From Bifidobacterium reuteri DSM 23975 (lineage in GTDB: Bacteria > Actinomycetota > Actinomycetes > Actinomycetales > Bifidobacteriaceae): DNA of 64,000 nt. The position numbers were made by a program, and so were the translations under genes. Shown piece after piece: positions 43,294-52,368 of the stretch (the stretch's first letter is position 1; each line of letters starts with the position of its first letter). Where the stretch lies: NCBI RefSeq assembly GCF_000741695.1, contig NZ_JGZK01000005.1:124001-188000 (forward strand), in the 5' to 3' direction. The notes beneath the pieces are model-generated. The model did not search any database and was not told the origin of the DNA. It worked only from the letters and a program-made list of their open reading frames with translations.

Positions 43294-46212
43294 TTATTCG
43301 GAGGCGACTGCGTCAAGTACAGGTTGCTTCAGCGCGCGTGACGCGGGGGAGACGGACGCTATCAGTCCCACCAGAATCGAGAGCGCGAGGAACACCGCCA
43401 GCTGATTCCAGGGAATGCTCAGTGTGGACAATCCGTTTGCCTCGTACACCGCACGAATCACCACGCCGGCGGCAACGCCTACCACCATGCCCAGCACCGT
43501 GCCGAACACGGCGATGATCGCCGCCTCGATGCCCAGCATGCCGCGTATCTGTGCGCGCGAGGTTCCTATGGCGCGCAGCAGGCCGATTTCCTTGGTGCGT
43601 TCGGAGACTGATAATGCCAGCGTATTGACAATACCGAAGATCGCGATCACGATTGACAGTGCCAGCAGGGCGTAGAGCACCAGGAGGATCTGATCGACCA
43701 TCGAACTCATCGTGGATTTGAATTCGTCGCGATTCTGCACGTTCACCACGTAATACGGTTTCACGGCATCGATGAGCCTCGTCTTCAGGCCATCGAGATC
43801 GATTCCTGACTTCCCGTTGATGAACAGCATGATGGTGAACATCGTGTATTTGTTGGCGATCTTGTTTGCCGCATCATCGTTCATCAGCACCATGGAACGG
43901 TAGATGGAGTTCTCGATGATGGCGCCCACCTTCATCGTGACGTGCGTCGTCTCGTTCTTGGTCTTCACCATGGTCGCCGGATCGACGTTCTTCGCATCAT
44001 CGCTGACCTTCTCTATCTCCTTGGTTTTCGCCTGTGCCCCGGCCATATCGCCGGCGGCCATCAGCTGCTGCGCCTGAGCGGTCAGGTTGTCGATGGTTCC
44101 CTTGACCTGAGCCTGATAATCGGCCTGGGCCTTGGCTGTCGCAGCCTCGTCGACCACGACCTGCCGACCATTGACCCTGACTTCATCGCCGACTTTCCAA
44201 CCATTGTCCTTGGCCACTTCGAGACCGACCACCAGCTCGCCGTCGCGCAACGCCTTGTCTGCATCGCCAGCATTGGTCACCGGGGCGAACACCTTGGTGA
44301 AGAGCGAAGGCTGCTCGGCGAACGTCATCGCAGAGGCCTCGTCGTCGCCGGAGCCATATGTCACGCCCATCAGCATGCGGCTTTGTGATACCGTGTCGAT
44401 GCCTTCGGTGTTCTTTATGGCCTCAATCGCGTCATCGGGGATCTGTCCGTTGGACACCGACATGGCGGAGAAATCCGATTTGAGTCCGGAATCCACAATG
44501 CCGGCCACGGAGGCCTTGGCCGAGGAGGCGATCACGCCAAGGCAGCTGACGATTGCGACACCCACGAACAACGCCGCCGCGGTGTTCGCTGTGCGTCGCT
44601 TGCTTCGCGACAGGTTGCGAGTAGCCAGTCTGCCCGTCACCGTGAACACATGCGACGGAATCCAACCGAGAACGGCACTGGTTGGCGTCACCAGTGCGGG
44701 GGCCAGCACAATGACGCCGATTACGATCAGGCCGGCGCCGATGCCCAGCGGCCAGCCGGTGCCCAGCGTCGTGGCCAGATCGTTGAACCGGCTCCAGGGG
44801 GATACCTCGCCTCCGTTGGTGTTGACCCATGCGATGCGCCAGCATACCGCCCATGCACAGACGCCCAACACCATCATGATCGCGCCGATGATGCCACGTG
44901 GCCATACCGGTTTCTCCGGGTTCACCGTTTCGTTCATGGCTTGGATGGGAGGGGCCATGGCAGCACGGCGAGCCGGAAGAGATGCCCCGATAAGCGTGAC
45001 GAGGACGCCCACGATCAAGCCGACCAGCATGTCGGAGACGCTCGGATTCACGGCGCCGGTCATCGGCGTGCCCATCCGGGCCATCAGCGCCACGATGCCC
45101 TTGACCATGCCCCAGCCAAGGCCGATGCCGATTCCGGACCCCACCAAGCCGAGAAGAACGGCCTGTACAGCCACTGTGACGAAAACCTGGACGGGGGAGG
45201 CTCCGATTGAGCGCAGCAATGCATAGCCGCGCATCGATTCGCGCACGATCATAGAGAACGTGTTCGTGATAATGAACGAGCCGACGAACAGGGCGATGAT
45301 CGCGAATATGAGGATCAGCGGCTGGATGAAGCCCAAAGCCTTCTTGGTGCTTGCGGCGTTGTCGTCGCGCACGCTCTGCCCGGTCACGGCGACGGCGTTC
45401 GCATCGGCAGGCAGCGCCTTGTTGATTCGGTCGGCGAGCGTTTGCTGCTGTTCCACGCTGAGAGGCTGTCCCTGGGCTGCCGACCCGTAGACGGTCAGAT
45501 AGCGGGCGGTGCCGATCTGCCCGGATTGCTGCTGGAAGTACTCTTTGGCGGTGGCCGGGTCGAGGCCGATGATGATTGCGCCGGCCTGGGAGGAGGCGGT
45601 GGAGAATATGCCTACCACGCGTACGTCGGCAGGTCCGTCCGGATATACGAGCTTGGTGGTGTCGCCGACGTTGAGACCGGCGGTTTCGGCCGCGAACGTG
45701 TGCAGGGTGATCTCATCCTTGGCCTTCGCCCATCGGCCTTGGGTCAGTGTGGCCGAACGCCATGTTCCTTGCGACAGTCCCATGCCGGAGGTCATGCCTC
45801 CCATGGTGGATACGGCGTTGCCGTCCTTGCCCACCAGCACCAGACCGTTGACCTCGTACACCGCTTCAGCGGTGTCCACGCCCTGAACGCTGCCGATGGT
45901 GTCCACCAGGGAGACATCGATGCGGTTGTAGTTCTTCGATTCCGTGGAGGTCTGGGTGGAATCCGAGCCTGACTCGGAGCCTGAGGATGAGGCCGCGAAT
46001 GATGCCGACGTGTCATCCTTCTGTTCCGTGTCGCCCCGCACATACACGTCGGCATCGGAATTCGAGGCCAGCATCTGATCGACCTGATTGTTCATCATTT
46101 CGCGGAAGCAGAACGATCCCACCACGAAGCTCACGCCGAGCGCGATGGCGATGATGGACATGACGAATCGCCCGAAATGCGCGCGGGCGTCACGCAGACC
46201 GATCCTGATCAT
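43294..46212 (-). CDS. ABC transporter permease, FtsX/MacB type
   Basis: A 972-residue membrane protein with an N-terminal anchor helix (FVMSIIAIALGVSFVVGSF), a large extracellular domain, and two FtsX-like permease regions of three to four helices each (near FIQPLILIFAIIALFVGSF and ILLVLYALLALSIVIAIFG). The second contains the family motif SVSERTKEIGLLRAIGTSRAQ. Such pumps export peptides or lipoproteins, or act mechanically on the envelope. Ser/Gly-rich stretches in the first outer domain are poorly conserved. It overlaps the ATPase gene by 4 bp. Substrate unknown; bacteriocin or antibiotic resistance is often assumed but unproven here. Confidence 0.9.
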   Translation of the reverse strand: MIRIGLRDARAHFGRFVMSIIAIALGVSFVVGSFCFREMMNNQVDQMLASNSDADVYVRGDTEQKDDTSASFAASSSGSESGSDSTQTSTESKNYNRIDVSLVDTIGSVQGVDTAEAVYEVNGLVLVGKDGNAVSTMGGMTSGMGLSQGTWRSATLTQGRWAKAKDEITLHTFAAETAGLNVGDTTKLVYPDGPADVRVVGIFSTASSQAGAIIIGLDPATAKEYFQQQSGQIGTARYLTVYGSAAQGQPLSVEQQQTLADRINKALPADANAVAVTGQSVRDDNAASTKKALGFIQPLILIFAIIALFVGSFIITNTFSMIVRESMRGYALLRSIGASPVQVFVTVAVQAVLLGLVGSGIGIGLGWGMVKGIVALMARMGTPMTGAVNPSVSDMLVGLIVGVLVTLIGASLPARRAAMAPPIQAMNETVNPEKPVWPRGIIGAIMMVLGVCAWAVCWRIAWVNTNGGEVSPWSRFNDLATTLGTGWPLGIGAGLIVIGVIVLAPALVTPTSAVLGWIPSHVFTVTGRLATRNLSRSKRRTANTAAALFVGVAIVSCLGVIASSAKASVAGIVDSGLKSDFSAMSVSNGQIPDDAIEAIKNTEGIDTVSQSRMLMGVTYGSGDDEASAMTFAEQPSLFTKVFAPVTNAGDADKALRDGELVVGLEVAKDNGWKVGDEVRVNGRQVVVDEAATAKAQADYQAQVKGTIDNLTAQAQQLMAAGDMAGAQAKTKEIEKVSDDAKNVDPATMVKTKNETTHVTMKVGAIIENSIYRSMVLMNDDAANKIANKYTMFTIMLFINGKSGIDLDGLKTRLIDAVKPYYVVNVQNRDEFKSTMSSMVDQILLVLYALLALSIVIAIFGIVNTLALSVSERTKEIGLLRAIGTSRAQIRGMLGIEAAIIAVFGTVLGMVVGVAAGVVIRAVYEANGLSTLSIPWNQLAVFLALSILVGLIASVSPASRALKQPVLDAVASE

Positions 46213-47030
46213 GCGTTCGGCTCCGCGTCGCCGTCCTCGTTGCCTTCGTCGGCGAAGACCTCGAGAATACGGTCATAGGAGGGATGCCTCAGGTCCTGCG
46301 TGATGTTGCCGTCGGCCAACACGAGCACACGATCGGCATAGGAGGCTGCACGGGGATCGTGCGTCACCATGACAATAGACTGCCCATACTGTTGCACGGA
46401 TTGTTTCAGGAATCCCAGAACCTCACGGCTGGAATGGGAATCGAGGTTGCCGGTGGGTTCGTCGGCGAAGATCACGGATGGGCGGGCCATCATCGCGCGT
46501 GCGCAGGCCACGCGCTGCTGCTGTCCGCCGGACAGTTGGCTGGGGCGATGCTTGAGCCGATGCTCCAAGCCCACCACGCTGACCACCTGCTTGAACCAGG
46601 CCCGGTCGATGGGTTTTTTCGCTATCTGCAACGGCAGCAGGATGTTCTCTTCGGCGGAAAGGGTGGGCACCAGATTGAACGACTGGAAAATGAAGCCGAT
46701 CTGCTCGCGCCTCAGCTTGGTCAGTTGTCTCTGGTTCATCGCGGAGACCTCGAGCCCTTCCACTATTACCTTGCCGCTGGTCGGTTGGTCAAGACCGGCC
46801 ATGCAATGCATGAGTGTGGATTTGCCGGAGCCGGAGGGGCCCATGATCGCGGTCATCTGGCCGCGCTCGAATTCCACGTTGACATGGTCCAGAGCCAGTA
46901 CGCGATTGTCTGCGTCGCCGTACACTTTGGTCAGGTCGATGGCTTGCGCCACCACATGGTCATCCATCCCATTGCGCTGTTCCGAATCGCGTGCGGTGCC
47001 TTGCCTGCTGTGACGAGCATGGTGAATCAT
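46209..47030 (-). CDS. ABC transporter ATP-binding protein (LolD/MacB type)
   Basis: A 273-residue ATPase with Walker A GPSGSGKSTLMHCMAGL, Q-loop FIFQSFNLVPTLSAEENI, signature LSGGQQQRVACARAM, Walker B VIFADEPTGNLD and switch His in VTHDPRAA. The FNLVP motif marks the MacB/LolD/YknY group that pairs with FtsX-like permeases; its partner is the next gene downstream. The start at 47030 has AAGGA close upstream; ATG 46967 (MDDHVVAQAI) is an alternative closer to the conserved domain. The operon is divergent from the xerC-like gene. Confidence 0.92.
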   Translation of the reverse strand: MIHHARHSRQGTARDSEQRNGMDDHVVAQAIDLTKVYGDADNRVLALDHVNVEFERGQMTAIMGPSGSGKSTLMHCMAGLDQPTSGKVIVEGLEVSAMNQRQLTKLRREQIGFIFQSFNLVPTLSAEENILLPLQIAKKPIDRAWFKQVVSVVGLEHRLKHRPSQLSGGQQQRVACARAMMARPSVIFADEPTGNLDSHSSREVLGFLKQSVQQYGQSIVMVTHDPRAASYADRVLVLADGNITQDLRHPSYDRILEVFADEGNEDGDAEPNA

Positions 47031-47112
47031 TCGTCCTTAAGTCTGTGCCCGTGAACTTATGCCTATAGTGTATCGAAATGGGTGATTGGGCTGTGTGGGA
47101 GGCATGAAGGGT

Positions 47113-48090
47113 ATGAGGTTTGAGGAATGCGTCGATGCGTTCATCCGTTATCTCCAAGCCAATCGTGGCCTTTCCGAGAATACGCTCAAGGCGTATCGTG
47201 GCGATGTCGAAGCATGCCTTGCCCTGTTCGTGCGCCGCGGCGTCACCGATCTCAACGAGATCACATTGGATGATCTGCGCAGTTGGATGGCTGCCGAATC
47301 GCGCCATCACGCGCGCAGCAGCATGGCTCGCAAAACTGTCGCCGTCCGCGGGTTTTTCGCATGGTGCTATGGGCATGGTTTGGTGCGTACGAATCAGGCC
47401 GCGACTCTGATGACTCCATCGATTCCAGACACCTTGCCGGCGGTGCTCACCGAGGTGCAGGCCAGACAGCTGATGGATAAGGCCGATAGCGAGGCCGTCA
47501 ATCATGGCGACGGCGTCGGCGACAACGACGGCGACAACGCCGGCGATATGGATGACGGCGGCGATGGCGGTCTTCGCGGAACGCACGCCGAACACCTGCG
47601 CAATGCTGCGATCCTTGAACTGTTGTATGCCACCGGCATTCGTGTGGCGGAGCTGGTGTCGCTCGACATGAACGATGTGGACTTCACCAACCGTACTGTC
47701 AGAGTGACGGGAAAAGGCAATAAACAACGGGTTGTGCCTTTCGGCGTACCGGCCATGCGCGCGCTGCGGGCATGGGTTGATGATGGGCGCCCCGATATTG
47801 CCGCCGATGATTCCGCGGATGCGCTGTTTCTGGGGGCACGAGGGCGCAGAGTCAACCAACGTGTGGCGAGGGAGGTGGTGCACCGCATGGCCAGAGACGC
47901 CGGAGTGCCGGATATCAGCCCTCATGCATTGAGACATTCTGCGGCCACGCACATGCTCGATGGGGGCGCCGATCTGCGCGAGGTGCAGGAACTGCTTGGC
48001 CATGCGTCGCTGAAAACCACGCAACGGTACACGCATGTCTCCATCGAACAGCTGAAAAGCAGGTATGCACAGGCGTTTCCGCGCGCCTGA
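47113..48090 (+). CDS. xerC: Tyrosine recombinase XerC-like
   Basis: A 325-residue recombinase with N-terminal core-binding domain (FEECVDAFIRYLQANRGLSE) and catalytic domain. Catalytic residues are complete: Arg in ATGIRVAELV, Lys in GKGNKQR, H-x2-R in SPHALRHSAATHML, His in LLGHASL, Tyr in TTQRYTHV. It probably pairs with XerD (31198) at dif. A Gly/Asp/Asn-rich insert of about 25 residues separates the two domains, which is unusual. ATG 47113 is chosen since GGGAGG lies 10 bases upstream; ATG 47104 and TTG 47086 are in frame. Not associated with any mobile element here. Confidence 0.9.
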   Translation: MRFEECVDAFIRYLQANRGLSENTLKAYRGDVEACLALFVRRGVTDLNEITLDDLRSWMAAESRHHARSSMARKTVAVRGFFAWCYGHGLVRTNQAATLMTPSIPDTLPAVLTEVQARQLMDKADSEAVNHGDGVGDNDGDNAGDMDDGGDGGLRGTHAEHLRNAAILELLYATGIRVAELVSLDMNDVDFTNRTVRVTGKGNKQRVVPFGVPAMRALRAWVDDGRPDIAADDSADALFLGARGRRVNQRVAREVVHRMARDAGVPDISPHALRHSAATHMLDGGADLREVQELLGHASLKTTQRYTHVSIEQLKSRYAQAFPRA

Positions 48091-48425
48091 TCCCATCGCG
48101 CGTCATCGCGCGTCAGGTTTGTGCGTCATATTTCGTTGTGACAGTGGTCTTTTCGAGGTCTTTTCGAGAATGACCAGAATGTGGACAATACCGTGTGAAC
48201 CTGCAATATGGCTGAATATCGCCATTTAACGGACTTCGAATTTACATATACGTAACATGGAATTTGCTTCTTGTCACCAAAGCGCGAGACAATGCAAATT
48301 AATCAGCAATGGGGTTGGTTTGCCGGTATGACGCCTACGACGCGTCGCCAGCGGCCAGCCCCATTTGCGTGAAGCGGATCGTGGTCCAAAACCATGATCC
48401 TGCAGATTACGAATAGGAGATATCA
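48091..48425 (+). promoter_or_regulatory. oppA promoter and structured 5' leader
   Basis: A 335-bp gene-free stretch. It is AT-rich compared with its surroundings around 48170-48310 and so probably holds the promoter. A hairpin with arms AATGGGGTTGG (48308-48318) and CCAGCCCCATT, 11 bp with one G-T pair, encloses a 40-base loop shortly before the ribosome site AGGAGA. It may stabilise or regulate the oppA message. Confidence 0.4.
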
Positions 48426-50072
48426 ATGAAGAAGAAAGCTCTTGCTTTCGCCGCCATGGCCTGCTCCATGGCCATGCTGCTGAGCGCCTGCGGCGGTTCC
48501 AGCAACAGCAACGCCGCCGGTGACACCGCTGGCGCCAACATCATCTACGCCTACAACTCCGAGCCGCAGAACCCGCTCATCCCGTCCAACACCAACGAGA
48601 CCGGTGGCGGCAAGCCGGGCGATCTGCTCTTCTCCCGTCTGGTCTCCTTCGACAAGGACGGCAAGGCTTCCAACGAAGTGGCCGAGTCCATCACCCCGAA
48701 CGATGACGCCACCCAGTACACCATCAAGCTGAAGTCCGGTTGGAAGTTCACCGACGGCACCGATGTCACCGCCGAGTCCTTCACCAAGGCTTGGTCCTAC
48801 GCCGCCAACGCCAAGAACGCTCAGAAGGCCTCCTCCTTCTTCTCCACCATCAAGGGCTATGACGACCTGCAGGCCGACGGCCTTAAGGGTGACGAGCAGC
48901 TCTCCGGCCTCAAGGTCGTGGACGACACCACTTTCACCGTGGACCTGAACCAGTCCGATTCCGTCTTCCCTGTCAAGGTCGGCTACCTGGCCTTCGCCCC
49001 GCTGCCCGAGTCCTTCTACAAGGACCCGAAGGCCTTCGGCGAGAAGCCGGTCGGCAACGGCCCGTACAAGCTCGACCACTGGGATCACAACAAGGAGATC
49101 GCCCTAGTCAAGAACACTGACTACAAGGGCAACGAGGACGTCAAGAACGACGGCGTGACCTTCAAGGTCTACACCGACGACCAGGCCGCCTACCGCGACA
49201 TCCAGTCCAACAACGGCGCCCTCGACGTGATGGAGTCCGTGCCGGCCGCCTTCACCAAGACCTTCAAGTCCGACAAGAAGATCCAGCCGTACTCCGAGGC
49301 TGGTTCCGTCATCCAGACCTTCACCATCCCGTCCACCCTTGACCACTTCAAGAACGACGAGGAAGGCCAGCTGCGCCGCCAGGCCATTTCCATGGCCATC
49401 AACCGCGAGCAGATCATCGACAAGGTGCTCAACGGCATCGGCACGCCGGCCACCGACTTCACCTCCCCGAAGACCCCGGGTTACTCCGACTCCCTCAAGG
49501 GCTCTGAGAACCTCAAGTTCGACGCCGCCAAGGCCAAGGAACTGTGGGCCAAGGCTGACGCCATCTCCAAGTTCGACGGTCAGCTCACCTTCTCCTACAA
49601 CGCCGATGGTGGTGCCAAGCCGATCTACGACGCAATCGTGAACCAGCTCAAGAACAACCTGGGCATCGACGCGGCCACCAACCCGATTCCGACCTTCCAG
49701 GAATTCCGTGACGCCATCACCAACCGCCAGATGACTGGTGCGTTCCGCACCGGCTGGCAGCCGGATTACCCGTCCGCCGAGAACTACCTGTGGCAGCTGT
49801 ACTCCTCCGCCGCTGCTGACGGCAAGGGCTCCAACGATGGCGACTACAAGAACCCTGACTTCGACGCCCTGTGCCTGCAGGCCGCCGCCGCCAAGACCAC
49901 TGACGAGGCCAACAAGCTGTACCAGCAGGCTCAGGAGATCCTCCTCAAGGATTTGCCGGCCATCCCGCTGTACTACTCCAACGCCTCCGGCGTGGCTTCC
50001 CTGTCCGTCAAGTCCGGCTTCGGCATGGATTGGCAGAACCTTCCGACCTACGCCGAGATGTCCAAGAAGTGA
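48426..50072 (+). CDS. oppA: Oligopeptide ABC transporter, substrate-binding lipoprotein
   Basis: A 548-residue SBP family 5 protein. The N terminus is a lipoprotein signal (MKKKALAFAAMACSMAMLLS then AC, lipobox cysteine at position 22). The body shows family landmarks: an SEPQNPLIPSNTNE start, YTIKLKSGWKFTDGTDVTAE, KPVGNGPYKLDHWD and LRRQAISMAINRE. It captures peptides outside the cell and hands them to OppBC. Codon use is strongly biased to G/C-ending preferred codons, consistent with high expression. A terminator at 50116 separates it from oppB, which should make oppA transcripts more abundant than the rest. Confidence 0.94.
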   Translation: MKKKALAFAAMACSMAMLLSACGGSSNSNAAGDTAGANIIYAYNSEPQNPLIPSNTNETGGGKPGDLLFSRLVSFDKDGKASNEVAESITPNDDATQYTIKLKSGWKFTDGTDVTAESFTKAWSYAANAKNAQKASSFFSTIKGYDDLQADGLKGDEQLSGLKVVDDTTFTVDLNQSDSVFPVKVGYLAFAPLPESFYKDPKAFGEKPVGNGPYKLDHWDHNKEIALVKNTDYKGNEDVKNDGVTFKVYTDDQAAYRDIQSNNGALDVMESVPAAFTKTFKSDKKIQPYSEAGSVIQTFTIPSTLDHFKNDEEGQLRRQAISMAINREQIIDKVLNGIGTPATDFTSPKTPGYSDSLKGSENLKFDAAKAKELWAKADAISKFDGQLTFSYNADGGAKPIYDAIVNQLKNNLGIDAATNPIPTFQEFRDAITNRQMTGAFRTGWQPDYPSAENYLWQLYSSAAADGKGSNDGDYKNPDFDALCLQAAAAKTTDEANKLYQQAQEILLKDLPAIPLYYSNASGVASLSVKSGFGMDWQNLPTYAEMSKK

Positions 50073-50115
50073 GCTGAGGCTCGTCTGACATCGAACATGT
50101 AGTTCGCTGACCTAC

Positions 50116-50150
50116 AAGGGGCGAGGATCGTCATGGTCCTCGCCCCTTTT
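50116..50150 (+). terminator. Terminator between oppA and oppB
   Basis: AAGGGGCGAGGA and its complement, loop of about 10, ending in TTTT. It would end most oppA transcripts and favour a high binding-protein to permease ratio. Confidence 0.85.
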
Positions 50151-50395
50151 CGCATTTCGTCGCATGCACCATTCTTCCTCGTACGTGTCGCGGGAAATTC
50201 CTCGTGAAAAGTCATGAATCCATACCATATATCGGACAATTTCACAGGAACCGCCCGGAATGGACGCTAAGTTAACGTCAGTTTACAAACCTCCGTCAGC
50301 GCTTGCGGTAGACTGTCGGAGTATTTGACGACCGGTCGCGTGCAGCGTTTCGCCGTTGTAGTCCCCGAAACCGGTCATGAGTAAGGAGCAACCGT
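50151..50395 (+). promoter_or_regulatory. Spacer upstream of oppB
   Basis: About 245 bp with no supported gene. Since a strong terminator precedes it, a promoter for oppBC-DF is expected here, but no clear -35/-10 pair was assigned. AAGGAG lies just before the oppB start. Confidence 0.3.
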
Positions 50396-51322
50396 ATGGG
50401 TAAGTATCTTCTGCGACGCATTCTGCAGATGATCCCCGTGGTTCTCGGTACGACATTCCTCGTGTATGCGCTGGTCTTCCTGCTGCCTGGCGATCCCGTC
50501 AAGGCCATGTTCGGTGACAAGCCCATCAACGAAGCCGTCGCAGCCCAGATCCGCGCGGAATACCACCTCGATCAGCCGTTCATCGTTCAGTACTTCATCT
50601 ATCTGAAGAACGCGCTGACTCTTGATTTCGGCAACACCTTCGCCGGCCAGCCCGTGATCGACGAAATCACCCGCGCTTTCCCGGTCACCATCAAGCTCGG
50701 TCTGATGGCGTTCTGCTTCGAGGCCATCTTCGGTGTGATCTTCGGTATCATCTCGGGCCTTAAGAAGGGCAAGTGGTACGACACGGTCATCCTGATCGTC
50801 TCCCTGCTCCTCATCTCCGTGCCGACCTTCGTCACCGGCTTCGTGATGCAGTATCTCCTCGGCATCCAATGGTCAATCCTGCCGGTGACAGCCGGCGCGG
50901 ACCCGACGTTCCTCGACCTGCTCATGCCGGCCATGGTGCTGGGCTCCGTCTCGATGGCCTACATCATCCGACTGACCCGATCGGAGATCTCCTCTAACAT
51001 CGCCGAGGACTATGTGCGCACCGCACGGGCCAAGGGCATGTCCAATGGTCAGGTCATGCTCCGCCATGTGCTGCGCAACTCCCTGATTCCGGTCGTCACC
51101 TATCTCGGTCAGGACATCGGCGCCCTCATGGGTGGCGCTATGATCACCGAGCAGATTTTCAACATCCACGGCATCGGCTTCCTGACCTATCAGTCGATTC
51201 TGAAAGGCGAGGCGAACCTGGTGGTGTCCATCGTCACGCTGCTCATGCTGATCTTCGTGGTGTGCAACCTTATCGTCGACATGCTCTACGCGGCACTCGA
51301 TCCGCGCATTCGTTACGCGTGA
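50396..51322 (+). CDS. oppB: Oligopeptide ABC transporter permease OppB
   Basis: A 308-residue permease with six predicted helices, the N-terminal MGKYLLRRILQMIPVVLGTT, the GDPVKAMFG loop and the EAA motif region RTARAKGMSNGQVMLRHVLRN that contacts the ATPase. It dimerises with OppC to form the peptide channel. It follows oppA after a terminator and precedes oppC by 19 bp. Confidence 0.95.
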   Translation: MGKYLLRRILQMIPVVLGTTFLVYALVFLLPGDPVKAMFGDKPINEAVAAQIRAEYHLDQPFIVQYFIYLKNALTLDFGNTFAGQPVIDEITRAFPVTIKLGLMAFCFEAIFGVIFGIISGLKKGKWYDTVILIVSLLLISVPTFVTGFVMQYLLGIQWSILPVTAGADPTFLDLLMPAMVLGSVSMAYIIRLTRSEISSNIAEDYVRTARAKGMSNGQVMLRHVLRNSLIPVVTYLGQDIGALMGGAMITEQIFNIHGIGFLTYQSILKGEANLVVSIVTLLMLIFVVCNLIVDMLYAALDPRIRYA

Positions 51323-51341
51323 TAGGGAAGGAGTGACCGAC

Positions 51342-52346
51342 ATGACTAACGAAAACCTCGACAACCAGCTCGATAATTCCGGCGAACCGACGCCTGAGTA
51401 CTTCATGGAGACCCTCCCCGGACAGGATCGATATGTGGCGCCTCTCGATGAGACGCCGCTGCAGGACGTGGACTCCGTCGACGAATCCGCTCCTGCGGCG
51501 AGCATGTGGGCCGATGCCTGGCGAACCTTGCGCCGCAACCCGCTGTTCATCATCTCCGGTATCGTCATCCTCTTCATCATCATTGTGGCCATCGCGCCGG
51601 GTCTGTTCACCAAGCAGGACCCGAACTCCTGCGATCTCGCCAACTCGTTGAGCCCCGCCTCCAACGGACACCCCTTCGGCTATGACATGCAGGGCTGCGA
51701 CGTATACACCCGCGTGGTGTACGGCACCCGTACCTCGCTGTCAGTAGGTGTGCTTTCCACGTTGCTCGTCGTGTTCGTCGGCACTCTTATCGGTGCCGTC
51801 GCCGGCTTCTTCGGCGGATGGGTCGATGCGGTGCTGAGCCGTATCACCGATATCTTCTTTGCCCTGCCGATGCTGCTCGGCGCCATCGTGGTGCTGCAGA
51901 TGTTCAAGACCTCCAAGTCCATCTGGAAGGTCGTGCTCGTGCTCGCACTGTTCGGCTGGGTCGGCGTATGCCGCATCGCCCGAAGCGCTGTGCTCGAAGC
52001 CAAGAACCTTGAATTCAACACCGCTTCCACGGCTTTGGGCTCGACGCCCACGCGAAACCTGTTCCGTCACATCCTGCCGAACTCACTGGCCCCGATTATC
52101 GTTATCGGCACCACGTCGCTGGCGTCGTACATTGTGGCCGAGGCGACGCTGAGCTTCTTGGGTGTGGGTCTTCCCACCACCACCGTGAGCTGGGGCGGTG
52201 ATATCTCCAGCGCCCAGGTCAACCTGCAGACCGATCCGCTCGTGCTGTTCTACCCGTCCGCGGCACTGGCCATCACCGTGCTTGCGTTCATCATGATGGG
52301 CGACGCCGTCAAGGACGCCCTTGATCCGAAGAGCCGTACGGCCTGA
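51342..52346 (+). CDS. oppC: Oligopeptide ABC transporter permease OppC
   Basis: A 334-residue permease. A hydrophilic N-terminal extension of about 55 residues precedes WRTLRRNPLFIISGIVILF; later come HPFGYDMQGCDVYTRVVYG, the EAA region (CRIARSAVLEAKNLEFNTAS) and SFLGVGLPTTTVSWGGDIS, all typical of OppC/DppC. ATG 51342 has AAGGAG 8 bases upstream; a GTG 9 bases earlier is not used. The stop is 22 bp before the ATPase gene. Confidence 0.95.
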   Translation: MTNENLDNQLDNSGEPTPEYFMETLPGQDRYVAPLDETPLQDVDSVDESAPAASMWADAWRTLRRNPLFIISGIVILFIIIVAIAPGLFTKQDPNSCDLANSLSPASNGHPFGYDMQGCDVYTRVVYGTRTSLSVGVLSTLLVVFVGTLIGAVAGFFGGWVDAVLSRITDIFFALPMLLGAIVVLQMFKTSKSIWKVVLVLALFGWVGVCRIARSAVLEAKNLEFNTASTALGSTPTRNLFRHILPNSLAPIIVIGTTSLASYIVAEATLSFLGVGLPTTTVSWGGDISSAQVNLQTDPLVLFYPSAALAITVLAFIMMGDAVKDALDPKSRTA

Positions 52347-52368
52347 GTCAGGGAGCAGAGGAAATATT

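Noticed and set aside
31198..48090. Mobile element or prophage suggested by two tyrosine recombinases
   Set aside because: Both look like housekeeping XerC/XerD, in conserved chromosomal contexts without phage or transfer genes or attachment-site repeats.
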